From NCBI GenBank assembly GCA_003231645.1, contig QIIW01000152.1:1-64000 (forward strand): a stretch of DNA of 64,000 nucleotides. Reading direction: 5' to 3'. The notes beneath the pieces are model-generated. The model was given only the letters and a program-made list of their open reading frames with translations, had not been told where the DNA came from and made no database searches. The stretch is from Acidimicrobiia bacterium. GTDB lineage: Bacteria; Actinomycetota; Acidimicrobiia; Acidimicrobiales; Aldehydirespiratoraceae. Positions 56,710 to 64,000 of the stretch are shown here, piece by piece. Position numbers and translations under genes: made by a program. How positions within the stretch are numbered: position 1 is the stretch's first letter; every line of letters begins with the position of its first letter.

Positions 56710-57258
56710 TCAGAACTGGACGGACACATTGCCGCGCGATTCGTCGTCGGCCTCGAAGTACTCGCGGGCGTTGAACCTCATTGGTCCGGCCATCATCACA
56801 CCGGGGAAGGTCTGGATGGAGTTGTTGTACTTGAGAACCGTGTCGTTGTAGAGCTGGCGGGCGTAGGCAATACGACCCTCGGTGGCGGTGAGTTCCTCCT
56901 GCAGATCACGGAAGTTGTCGTTGGCCTTGAGTTCCGGGTAGGCCTCCGACACCGCGAACAACTGCCGGAGTGCCCCGGTGAGCATGTTCTCACTCTGGGC
57001 CTGGGCGGCTGGTCCCTGTGCCGTGGTTGCGGCATTGCGCGCCGCGATCACCGCCTCGAGCGTTTCGCGCTCGTGGGATGCGTAGCCCTTCACCGTTTCG
57101 ACCAGGTTCGGGATGAGGTTCCAGCGACGTTTCAACTGGACATCGATCTGGGCCCAGGCATTCTCGATGCGGTTCCTGAGCCTGACCATCTTGTTGTAGA
57201 TGCTGATCACGATCACGACCAGCACGACCACGACAACCAGAACGATTATGAAGATCAT
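56710..57258 (-). CDS. lemA: LemA family membrane protein
   Basis: A 182-residue protein with a short outside N-terminus, one strong membrane helix (FIIVLVVVVVLVVIVISI) and a helical cytoplasmic or external domain with the family motifs LRNRIENAWAQIDVQLKRR, LIPNLVETVKGYA, AVSEAYPELKAN and YNDTVLKYNNSIQTFPG. Function is not established; LemA genes are commonly paired with an HtpX-like membrane protease, here represented by the zinc-less downstream gene. Confidence 0.92.
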   Translation of the reverse strand: MIFIIVLVVVVVLVVIVISIYNKMVRLRNRIENAWAQIDVQLKRRWNLIPNLVETVKGYASHERETLEAVIAARNAATTAQGPAAQAQSENMLTGALRQLFAVSEAYPELKANDNFRDLQEELTATEGRIAYARQLYNDTVLKYNNSIQTFPGVMMAGPMRFNAREYFEADDESRGNVSVQF

Positions 57259-57298
57259 CTGTTCCTCCGGGGCGGCGCTGCCTCGCGCCGTGACCCGG

Positions 57299-58408
57299 TC
57301 AGGCTAGCGTCCCCGCGGCCCGGGGCCCGACCGCGGAGGCCACCAATCGCCGGTAGCGCTCGAGGTAGAAGTCGGCCAGACGATCCATCGAGAACATCTC
57401 GGCTCGTTCACGTCCGTGGCACACCAACTCCGCCCGCTGGTCGGCCGAACCGATGAGTTCGCGCAGCGCAACGGCCAGGGCTTCGCTGTCTCCGGGTGAC
57501 ACCAACAACGCGTCGCTTCCGTTGCGGGCGACATTCGCGTAGCCGGGAATGTCCGCCGCCACGACCGGGGTCGACGCCGCCATGGCCTCGAGCAGCACCA
57601 CACCGAACGATTCGCCTCTCAGCGACGGGGCACAGAAAATGTCGGCACCTCGTAGTCTCGCGGTCTTCTCCGACTCGCTGATCGTTCCCAGCCACTCGAT
57701 GCGGGGATCACCGGCGAACCGGGCCTTGAGGTCGGCGGTCTCGGGGCCCTCGCCCGCCACCCACAGGCGAAGGCCGGCCGGCAGCCCCGACATTGCTTCG
57801 AGAAGTACCCCTAGGCCCTTGCGCGGCTCGTGACGACCCAGGAACAGGATCGTTCGACCACCACCCTCGATGACCGGACCCTCGTAGTAGCGGCGAAGTT
57901 CGACACCGTTGAACGCGGCGTCATATGTGCCGCCAAGCGTCTCCTGGGCCATCTTGCGAGCATCGTCGGAAACGGCAACGCGGTCGTCGAGGCGCCCGGC
58001 GAGGAACCTGACGGCACGCGGCATCAAGTCGTAGGCCAGTGATCCACCCGCGGCGTGGAACGTGCCGATGAGCGGGGCCGGCCGCATGAGCAGCGCGGTC
58101 GTGGTCGGACCCGGAGCGAGCGGCTCGTGGAGATGCACCACGTCGAAGTCCTCATCGCGCATGGCCCGAATCGTACGAAGCTGACACGCCGGATCGGGCG
58201 CTATCGGGGCGACGGAACCGTTGGCGGCAGTGGGAAGACTCAGGCCGAGGGGCGTGACCCCGGCGTCGGGCGGTGGGCCGTCACAGGGCGCGAGGACACG
58301 AACGGCGTGGCCCTTGCGGCGCAGCGCCCGCGCCAGTCCGAGAACCTGCATCTGGACGCCCCCCGGAACCGTGAGGCTGTAGGGACAGACAATGCCGACC
58401 CGCATCAT
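57299..58408 (-). CDS. pimA: PimA-like phosphatidylinositol mannosyltransferase (GT4)
   Basis: Adds the first mannose to phosphatidylinositol on the inner membrane face. The 369-residue GT-B enzyme opens MRVGIVCPYSLTVPGGVQ, has VVHLHEPLAPG and GTFHAAGGS in the N-terminal half and the GT4 signature ESFGVVLLEAMAASTPVVA with its EX7E pair. The ATG at 58408 overlaps the acyltransferase stop (ATGA; a second ATG at 58405 is in frame). Position next to the PI-phosphate synthase and acyltransferase supports the PimA role. Confidence 0.9.
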   Translation of the reverse strand: MMRVGIVCPYSLTVPGGVQMQVLGLARALRRKGHAVRVLAPCDGPPPDAGVTPLGLSLPTAANGSVAPIAPDPACQLRTIRAMRDEDFDVVHLHEPLAPGPTTTALLMRPAPLIGTFHAAGGSLAYDLMPRAVRFLAGRLDDRVAVSDDARKMAQETLGGTYDAAFNGVELRRYYEGPVIEGGGRTILFLGRHEPRKGLGVLLEAMSGLPAGLRLWVAGEGPETADLKARFAGDPRIEWLGTISESEKTARLRGADIFCAPSLRGESFGVVLLEAMAASTPVVAADIPGYANVARNGSDALLVSPGDSEALAVALRELIGSADQRAELVCHGRERAEMFSMDRLADFYLERYRRLVASAVGPRAAGTLA

Positions 58409-59316
58409 CCGACCCCCCTGAGATGCGCCGGCGGTTCTGTGCCGAGCAGCCGGTAGTCGCTGGGCCAGTTCGGGCTCATCATGTGCCACTGCTCGGGGGC
58501 CCGCCTGATCAGCACCTCGAACTCGTGGGCCAGGTCCTGAGTGACCCGCACGATGTCGTCGCGAAGCCGACCGTGGCGCTCCGCTTCGATCGCGGGGCGG
58601 ACCTCGGCGAAACGGCCTCCATCCCGCCAGTAGACCGCAGTCGGCAGGAGCATGCATCCGGTACGCAACGCCAGCATGGCCGGTCCGGCGGGCAAAGTGG
58701 TGCGCTCCCCGAAGAACTCGACGACCACACCGTTGCCGAAGATGTCTCGGTCACACGGCAGGCAGAGGATCTCGCCGCGTCGGAGTACGGCGATGGACTC
58801 CTTGCCCGCGTCGGGTCCGGCGGAGACGATGTTCATTCCGAGTGACTCGCGCAGCCCGAGGAACCACTCGAACAATTCCGGTGGCCGCAAGGGTTCGACG
58901 ACCGCGGTGATCGGCAGGCCCATCACCCCGGAAATCCAGAACGCCCCCCACTCCCAGCTCCCCAGGTGAGGCAGGGCGAAGATGGCACCTCGCTTCGACA
59001 CGACCGCGGCCTCGACCTGTTCGAATCCCGAATAGCTGAACCCGTGGTCGACCACCGTGGGTGACAGTCCGGGCAGCCGAAAGCTCTCGAGGTAATACTG
59101 CGCATACCACTCGTAGACCTCGGCGACGCGCCGACGGCGTTCGGTTGGCGACATCGTGTGCCCGAGCACCCGTTCGAGGTTGTGGGCCACCAGACGACTC
59201 TTGTCCCCCGACACCGACAGCACGGCCGCCGCGGCCCGCACCCCGGCGGTCGAGAGGCGGCTGGGCAGGTGACGCGCGAGAAACGATCCCGCTCGGTAGG
59301 CGGAGACCGACGCCAT
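58405..59316 (-). CDS. patA: Phosphatidylinositol mannoside acyltransferase (LpxL/HtrB family)
   Basis: Transfers a fatty acyl group to PIM. The 303-residue lysophospholipid acyltransferase has the catalytic His-Glu motif in LPHLGSWEWG (about 116-125), an Arg/Asp strand CLPCDRDIFG and the RRAPEQWHMM signature typical of LpxL-type enzymes. Between pgsA and pimA, matching the mycobacterial order where this slot is the PIM acyltransferase Rv2611c. Start GTG at 59316. Confidence 0.88.
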   Translation of the reverse strand: MASVSAYRAGSFLARHLPSRLSTAGVRAAAAVLSVSGDKSRLVAHNLERVLGHTMSPTERRRRVAEVYEWYAQYYLESFRLPGLSPTVVDHGFSYSGFEQVEAAVVSKRGAIFALPHLGSWEWGAFWISGVMGLPITAVVEPLRPPELFEWFLGLRESLGMNIVSAGPDAGKESIAVLRRGEILCLPCDRDIFGNGVVVEFFGERTTLPAGPAMLALRTGCMLLPTAVYWRDGGRFAEVRPAIEAERHGRLRDDIVRVTQDLAHEFEVLIRRAPEQWHMMSPNWPSDYRLLGTEPPAHLRGVG

Positions 59317-59321
59317 CGTGT

Positions 59322-60008
59322 TCAGCCGTCGCGCAGGGCGCGGCGCTCACGCATCCGCTGACGCCACAGCGACTCGGTGCTCGAACGGCGCGGACGTCGG
59401 CGTTGACGACTCCGGGGCAGGGGCCGATCGTCGGAGGCCTGACGCCAGACCTTCACGAAGCGCTGCCCCGCGGTGACGACGGTGAGGGCGAGCATCACCC
59501 ACAACACGCCGATGAGAATCTCGTTGAACAGCAGACCGAAGGCCAAGACGATGAAGCGTTCGGCCCGTTCCATGATGCCGCCCTTGGCATCGAATCCGAG
59601 TGATTCGGCTTTGGCCCGCTCGTACGAGACGAGCATCGCCGCGGCCAGGATCGCCACCGGGAGCATCGAGATCCGCCCGGGACGGGTGCTGGCCAGATAC
59701 CAGGCGACGCCACCGAACAAAAGTGCGTCGGTGAATCGGTCGGAGACCGAATCGAGGAACGCACCTCGTGTCGAACCGGTGCCCGATGCCCTCGCCACGG
59801 CTCCGTCGAGTGCATCGGGCACTCCGGTGAGTACCAGGAACAGGAGGCCGACCCGGAGGTAACCGGATCCGATGGTGAACGCGGCGACTCCGGCCATCAC
59901 GATGCCGGTCATGGTGATCACATCGGCAGAGATGCCGGCTCGACGAAGGCTCTGACCGATCGGGGTGAGCCCCCTGTCGACCGTCGAGCGCCAGTTGCCA
60001 TCGAACAT
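59322..60008 (-). CDS. pgsA: Phosphatidylinositol-phosphate synthase (CDP-alcohol phosphatidyltransferase)
   Basis: Joins CDP-diacylglycerol and inositol-1-phosphate, the step that makes PI phosphate in actinobacteria. The 228-residue membrane protein carries the family motif DALDGAVARASGTGSTRGAFLDSVSDR, with the four metal-binding Asp in order, and about six membrane helices. The C-terminal 40 residues are Arg-rich and cytoplasmic. ATG 60008; a TAGCCT hexamer about 31 bases upstream may be its own promoter. The cluster order supports inositol phosphate over glycerol-3-phosphate as acceptor. Confidence 0.88.
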   Translation of the reverse strand: MFDGNWRSTVDRGLTPIGQSLRRAGISADVITMTGIVMAGVAAFTIGSGYLRVGLLFLVLTGVPDALDGAVARASGTGSTRGAFLDSVSDRFTDALLFGGVAWYLASTRPGRISMLPVAILAAAMLVSYERAKAESLGFDAKGGIMERAERFIVLAFGLLFNEILIGVLWVMLALTVVTAGQRFVKVWRQASDDRPLPRSRQRRRPRRSSTESLWRQRMRERRALRDG

Positions 60009-60104
60009 CCACGTACTCCAGTCGGAAATTACGGCTGCAAGGCTAGCAGGAGCCGACCCGACCTCGACCGAGTCGGTGTCTGTGCCAACCGTGGTCGCCG
60101 GTGA

Positions 60105-60494
60105 TCAATTCCCGTAGGCGGTCCAGTCTTCCGGGTTGTCCTCGACGAAACGGTCGATGATCTCGCCGTTGATTCCGTCGACCGGCACCAGCCCGCGGCG
60201 GCTCGGTGAGGGCTCGTTGGAGTAGAGGAGGATGCGCCATGTCGGGCGGCTGCGAAGGCCACGCCAACCGAGTTGTGCCGACGCGTGACCGACGGGAAAG
60301 CCGACCTCGCGGGTGGCTGCTCCCAGAGCGTGTTGCTCATCGAAGGAAAGATCCCAGCCGGCCTGCCAATGCTAGGCACCGATGACGATCAGAGCGATCC
60401 CGGCGATGAGTATCCCGTTGTCCACCAGGACGGCGTCAGGCCCCGAGGCGACCGAGAGCGTGATGGCTCCGATACCCATCAGCACGTAGATCAC
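60105..60494 (-). pseudogene. Small membrane protein of unknown function with an in-frame TAG
   Basis: One minus-strand frame, interrupted only by TAG at 60374-60372, encodes a coherent product. Before the stop it reads two hydrophobic segments (VIYVLMGIGAITLSVASG; ILIAGIALIVIGA). After it the frame continues WQAGWDLSFDEQHALGAA, GHASAQLGWRGLRSRPTWRI, LLYSNEPSPSRRGLV and FVEDNPEDWTAYGN, ending TGA at 60105. The downstream part has no start codon of its own. A Tyr codon (TAC to TAG) is the easiest explanation: nonsense mutation or base error; readthrough is possible. GTG 60494 is the first usable start; the frame is open into the HIT gene. Lies between HIT and pgsA. Confidence 0.6.
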
Positions 60495-60586
60495 GGCCGG
60501 TATGCGCCGACGGCTGTTGTTGGGGAAAAGATAGGTGGCGGCGAGCGCCGACGGGTCGAGGCTATTGGTGCCGATCGGGTTCCCCG

Positions 60587-61090
60587 CTACGAGGGCCAGG
60601 CGTCGACCAACCGACGCCAGGACACGACGAGGGCTTCGGGAAGAACCCTGGTATCGGCCACGGCGGTCATGAAGTTGGTGTCACCTGCCCACCTCGGGAC
60701 GATGTGGACATGGAGGTGGTCGGGCACACCGGCGCCCGCACCCCGGCCGAGGTTCATGCCGACGTTGACTCCTTCGGGCGAATACGCGGCCTTGACGGCA
60801 CCGACTCCCAGCCGTACCGCGTTCCACAACTCTGCGTGTTCGTCGTCGGTGAGATCCTCGAGCGCCGCCACGCCCCGATTCGGCAGCACCATTGTGTGGC
60901 CCGACGTGTAGGGGTAGGCGTTGAGCAGCGCGAAGCAGGTGCGGCCGCGCCACACGATGAAGGTCTGCTCGTCGGGGGCACCGGAGGCAAGAATCGACTC
61001 GAACAGCGTCGCGGCGCCGGGGACCGCCGTCGGCGTGTGGATGTCGCTGAGATATGGCATCCGCCAACCCGCCCAGAGATGCTCGACCAT
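60587..61090 (-). CDS. HIT-family nucleotide hydrolase/phosphorylase
   Basis: A 167-residue HIT protein with the catalytic triad HLHVHIVPRW near residue 140 and NAYPYTSGHTMVLP, the pattern of the Ap4A-phosphorylase-like HIT protein Rv2613c that occupies this slot between thrS and pgsA in mycobacteria. ATG 61090 has a GGAGGGGGG ribosome-binding stretch just upstream, overlapping the gap after thrS. Likely degrades diadenosine polyphosphates; the substrate is inferred from the neighbour order and motif. Confidence 0.88.
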   Translation of the reverse strand: MVEHLWAGWRMPYLSDIHTPTAVPGAATLFESILASGAPDEQTFIVWRGRTCFALLNAYPYTSGHTMVLPNRGVAALEDLTDDEHAELWNAVRLGVGAVKAAYSPEGVNVGMNLGRGAGAGVPDHLHVHIVPRWAGDTNFMTAVADTRVLPEALVVSWRRLVDAWPS

Positions 61091-61107
61091 TGGATACCCC
61101 CCTCCGA

Positions 61108-63093
61108 TCAGGCGAGAGCCGCGACCTCGGCGGCCAGCCGTTGGATGAAATCGCCCACTGCCACGTCGCGCTCGGGCTTGGCGTCGCCTCTCTTGTTGAC
61201 ACCGACGGTGTCGTTGGCGACGTCGTCGTCGCCCACCACCAGGATGTACGGGATCTTTTCGACCTTGCCGTTGCGGACCCGTTTGCCGAGCGGCTCGGTG
61301 GCCCCGGCAACGCTCACCCGCAGACCACCTGCCATCAGGCGGGACGCGACATCGTCGGCGTAGGCGTGGTGGGCCTCGGCCACGGGAAGGACGCGAACCT
61401 GCTCGGGCGCGAGCCAGGCCGGAAAGGCACCGGCATAGTGCTCGAGCAGCACCCCGAAGAACCTCTCCACCGAACCGAACAGCGCCCGATGGATCATCAC
61501 CGGCCGCCGGCGCGTGCCGTCGTTGGCGACGTATTCGAGGTCGAATCGTTCGGGCAGGTTGAAGTCGAGCTGAATCGTGGAGAGCTGCCACGCCCGACCG
61601 ATCGCATCGCGAACGTCGACATCGATCTTCGGCCCGTAGAACGCACCGCCGCCCTCGTCGACCACGTACTCGAGACCGGCCGTGTCCAATGCCTCACGCA
61701 GGCCCTCGGTGGCCTGATCCCAGAGGTCATCCTCGCCTACCGATTTCTCCGGCGGTCGGGTGGAGAGCTTGGCCTGAAACTCCTCAAACCCGAAGGCGCG
61801 CAGCACGTCCAGAACGAATGCCAGCAGCGACGAGAGTTCACCGGCGATGTCGTCGCGGGTGCAGAAAATATGGCTGTCATCCTGGGTGAAGCCGCGGCTT
61901 CGCAACAGACCGTGGACCGCGCCGGAGAGTTCGTAGCGGTAGACCGCCCCGAGCTCGAACAATCGAAGAGGCAGCTCGCGGTAGCTGCGCAGATTCGACT
62001 TGTAGATCATGACGTGGAACGGACAGTTCATCGGCTTCGGGTAGTAGTTCGTCCCGTCGACTTCCATCGCCGGATACATGCTGTCGGCATAGAAGTCGAG
62101 ATGCCCCGACGTCTCCCAGAGCACCGACTTGGCGATGTGGGGCGAGAACACGAACTCGTAACCACCGTGCTGGTGACGGTCGCGGGAGTAGTCCTCCATG
62201 ATCTTGCGTATCAGCGCACCCTTGGGGTGCCAGACGGCGAGGCCGGGTCCGAGTTCCTCGGGCCAGGAGACCAGGTCGAGTTCGTGGGCCAAGCGCCTGT
62301 GATCGCGTTTCTCGGCTTCCTCGAGGCGGTGGAGATGGGCTTTGAGTTCTTTCTTAGATGCCCATGCCGTGCCGTAGACGCGCTGCAACATCGGTCGACT
62401 GACGTCACCGCGCCAGTAGGCGCCCGCAACCGACTGGAGCTTGAAGTGGCCGAGACGGCCGGTGGAGGGAACATGCGGGCCGGTACACATGTCGCGAAAC
62501 GTGCCGGGTACGGCCATGTCACCGTTGGCGTAGTAGCTGATCGAATCGGCCTCACCGATCTCGGCCGCGTCGTCGGCGCCGGCCCGGGCGCCGCTCACTC
62601 GTTCGATGATCTCGACCTTGAACGGTGAGGCCGCGAAGAAGTCGAGGGCTTCGTCGATTGCGAGTTCGTGACGAACAAAAGGTTGGTCGGCGGCCACGAT
62701 CTCACGCATACGGGCCTCGAGGCGTTCGAGGTCGTCATCGCTTATGGTCGCGGCGTCGGGAAGCTCGACGTCGTAGTAGAAGCCGTTCTCGATCGGGGGG
62801 CCGATCGCCAGCTGGGTCCCGGGAAACACATCGAGCAGGGCCTGGGCCAACACATGGGCGGTCGAATGGCGGATGGTGTGCAGACCCCGCGGCGAATCGG
62901 CGGTGACGATCTCGACGGTGGCACCGTCCGGGAGTGGATCACGAAGGTCGTGCTCATGTCCGTCGACCACCGTGATCAGAGCGGCCGAAGCAAGCCGGGG
63001 GCCAATGGAGGCCGCCAGGTCGGCACCGGTGGCGCCGTCGACCAGCTCACGCTGGGAGCCGTCGGGAAGGGTTACCGAAATCGAAGCTGACAT
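61108..63093 (-). CDS. thrS: Threonyl-tRNA synthetase
   Basis: Charges tRNA-Thr. The 661-residue class II enzyme has an N-terminal TGS domain (SVTLPDGSQRELVDGATGAD), the editing domain with HSTAH, the zinc site Cys in PMNCPFHVMIY plus later His residues, motif 2 RYELSGAVHGLLRSRGF and an anticodon-binding C-terminus ending RLAAEVAALA. The ATG at 63093 has TAACCT 9 bases upstream plus a GGCGGAG stretch. First gene of the thrS-HIT-pgsA-patA-pimA run. Confidence 0.97.
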   Translation of the reverse strand: MSASISVTLPDGSQRELVDGATGADLAASIGPRLASAALITVVDGHEHDLRDPLPDGATVEIVTADSPRGLHTIRHSTAHVLAQALLDVFPGTQLAIGPPIENGFYYDVELPDAATISDDDLERLEARMREIVAADQPFVRHELAIDEALDFFAASPFKVEIIERVSGARAGADDAAEIGEADSISYYANGDMAVPGTFRDMCTGPHVPSTGRLGHFKLQSVAGAYWRGDVSRPMLQRVYGTAWASKKELKAHLHRLEEAEKRDHRRLAHELDLVSWPEELGPGLAVWHPKGALIRKIMEDYSRDRHQHGGYEFVFSPHIAKSVLWETSGHLDFYADSMYPAMEVDGTNYYPKPMNCPFHVMIYKSNLRSYRELPLRLFELGAVYRYELSGAVHGLLRSRGFTQDDSHIFCTRDDIAGELSSLLAFVLDVLRAFGFEEFQAKLSTRPPEKSVGEDDLWDQATEGLREALDTAGLEYVVDEGGGAFYGPKIDVDVRDAIGRAWQLSTIQLDFNLPERFDLEYVANDGTRRRPVMIHRALFGSVERFFGVLLEHYAGAFPAWLAPEQVRVLPVAEAHHAYADDVASRLMAGGLRVSVAGATEPLGKRVRNGKVEKIPYILVVGDDDVANDTVGVNKRGDAKPERDVAVGDFIQRLAAEVAALA

Positions 63094-63102
63094 ACTCCGC
63101 CG

Positions 63103-63108
63103 AGGTTA
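63103..63108 (-). promoter_or_regulatory. Candidate leaderless -10 element for thrS
   Basis: TAACCT on the minus strand, 9 bases before the thrS ATG at 63093. GGCGGAG between the two could also serve as a ribosome-binding site if the start point is further upstream. Confidence 0.45.
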
Positions 63109-63172
63109 GCGTCGGGCCGAGTCGCTGGTTGCGAGGTTTCGAGCTCGGTCGCCCACCGGTGGGAGGGTCGGG

Positions 63173-63931
63173 TCAGATGGCGGCCGGTCGGAGCACATCA
63201 GCCGACGAGCGGCGGACCGGCATCTCCGGATCGACCGTGGTCTGCAGTGTCGTGGTGGCTTCCTGCCGACCCTTGGTCGCGTAGGAGTTGACGTAGTCCT
63301 GGCCGGTGAGGGCGCGTATCTCGAACATGAGCTCGTCGGTCATCTGCCGCAGACGCAATCTGGAATCGGACACACGATCGGAGTCGGGCGGCCGAATCGG
63401 ACGGCCGAACCGGATCTCGGCCGGCAGGAACGGCCTGGGGCACGATGCCTCGGGTGGTTGGATGCGGCGGGTCCCGAGAATCCCGACCGGAATGATCGGC
63501 GCGCCGGTGCTGACCGACAGTCGGGCCGCGCCCGTGTGCCCCTTGTGGAGAAATCCGGTGCGAGATCGCGTGCCTTCGGGGTAGATGCCGAACAGTTGAC
63601 CTCGCTCGAGCAGATCGGCCGCCGCATCGAGGGCACGCTGCGACGAATCACCACCGCTGCGATCGATCGGGATCATTCCGAGGGCCGGGAAGAGCTTCCG
63701 GGTCTTCCAGTCGTCGAGGTATTCGGCCTTTCCGACGAAGGTGATGCATCGGGGAAGCACCGTGGGCAGAAAGAACGAGTCGATCACGGAGGTGTGGTTG
63801 GGGGCCAAGATGGCCGGACCGTCGGTGGGAATGTTGCCGAGACCCACGACGTTGATGCGCCAGCACGCCTTGAAGACGGGTCGCATGACCGAGACTGCGA
63901 TCTTCTGCAGTTGCCCTTTGTCGGTGGCCAC
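63173..63931 (-). CDS. PlsC-like 1-acyl-sn-glycerol-3-phosphate acyltransferase
   Basis: Probable second acylation step of phospholipid synthesis. The 252-residue protein has the HX4D motif in NHTSVIDSFF, FVGKAEYLDDW, YPEGTRSRTGFLHKGHTG (block III) and a substrate-binding VGILGTRRIQPPE. GTG 63931 is chosen for the GGGAG 5 bases upstream; an earlier start at 63967 would add 12 residues with no family match. The C-terminal about 50 residues are unmatched. Separate from thrS by 79 bases. Confidence 0.85.
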   Translation of the reverse strand: MATDKGQLQKIAVSVMRPVFKACWRINVVGLGNIPTDGPAILAPNHTSVIDSFFLPTVLPRCITFVGKAEYLDDWKTRKLFPALGMIPIDRSGGDSSQRALDAAADLLERGQLFGIYPEGTRSRTGFLHKGHTGAARLSVSTGAPIIPVGILGTRRIQPPEASCPRPFLPAEIRFGRPIRPPDSDRVSDSRLRLRQMTDELMFEIRALTGQDYVNSYATKGRQEATTTLQTTVDPEMPVRRSSADVLRPAAI

Positions 63932-64000
63932 AAAGACTCCCTGTTGGTGGCCCACATCATGGCGCACCGATGGTGCCTGCGCGGCACGGCTTTGTGAACG

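Noticed and set aside
59018..59036. tRNA T-loop-like TTCGAATCC
   Set aside because: Lies inside the acyltransferase gene and no acceptor stem or anticodon arm can be built around it.
60029..60379. Minus-strand frames of 116 and 74 codons after the HIT gene
   Set aside because: Ser/Arg-rich shadow frames; the third frame reads the coherent protein interrupted by TAG reported above.

Overview
The window comes from a high-GC actinobacterium. Lines of evidence are an actinobacterial-type integration host factor (mIHF), a phosphatidylinositol-mannoside cluster (HIT protein, phosphatidylinositol-phosphate synthase, acyltransferase, PimA-like mannosyltransferase), a helicase-degenerate PriA, a mycobacterial-style PyrR leader hairpin, and a backbone gene order I recall from Mycobacterium tuberculosis. 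There is no sign of mycolate genes. A deep-branching actinobacterium such as an Acidimicrobiia member is my best guess from sequence alone; the genus cannot be fixed.

Layout. Nearly everything is on the minus strand and tightly packed, with many ATGA, GTGA or TTGA start/stop overlaps; there is no gene-free stretch over 300 bases. Bases 1-725 hold fmt (partial) and def. Bases 764-5732 are a plus-strand block: two RNA methyltransferases, then mtnA, a class II aldolase/short-chain dehydrogenase fusion and a nucleoside phosphorylase. Bases 5741-11708 (minus) hold a broken small membrane gene, a split priA, metK, coaBC, rpoZ, gmk and mIHF. Bases 11734-20582 are the pyrimidine operon pyrR-pyrB-pyrC-carA-carB-pyrD-pyrF behind a PyrR-binding hairpin. 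Bases 20682-32156 carry alaS-ruvX-mltG-aroE, a DUF4388 gene, a prepilin peptidase, aroK-aroB-aroQ, a proline peptidase, efp and nusB (aroC is missing from its usual place). Bases 32186-44386 carry two small membrane genes, rarA, aspS, hisS, rel, apt, secF-secD-yajC and tgt. Bases 44498-45682 (plus) are a serine hydrolase. Bases 45702-48903 are queA and ruvCAB. Bases 48990-52419 are an accessory patch: a YdcF-like protein, a badly decayed ABC-2 exporter and a multicopper oxidase. Bases 52472-63931 are yebC, pdxT, pdxS, a DUF3048 lipoprotein, an M48-like protein without its zinc site, lemA, the PI-mannoside genes, a HIT protein, thrS and a PlsC-like acyltransferase.

How it works together. Most of the window is core metabolism and information processing: pyrimidine and shikimate pathways, PLP synthesis, tRNA charging, tRNA queuosine formation, Holliday-junction processing, protein export and stringent response. 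The accessory parts are the most informative: a compact candidate operon for salvage of 5-prime-deoxynucleosides through an MtnA isomerase and a DHAP-releasing aldolase; a LemA partner that has lost all three zinc ligands; a Tgt that keeps its active site but has lost its zinc cysteines; and an ABC transporter in mid-decay. A recurrent TANNNT hexamer 6-9 bases before start codons indicates widespread leaderless transcription. Several lesions (priA, 5741-6179, the ABC genes, an in-frame TAG at 60372) could be real decay or sequencing error and should be checked on raw reads.
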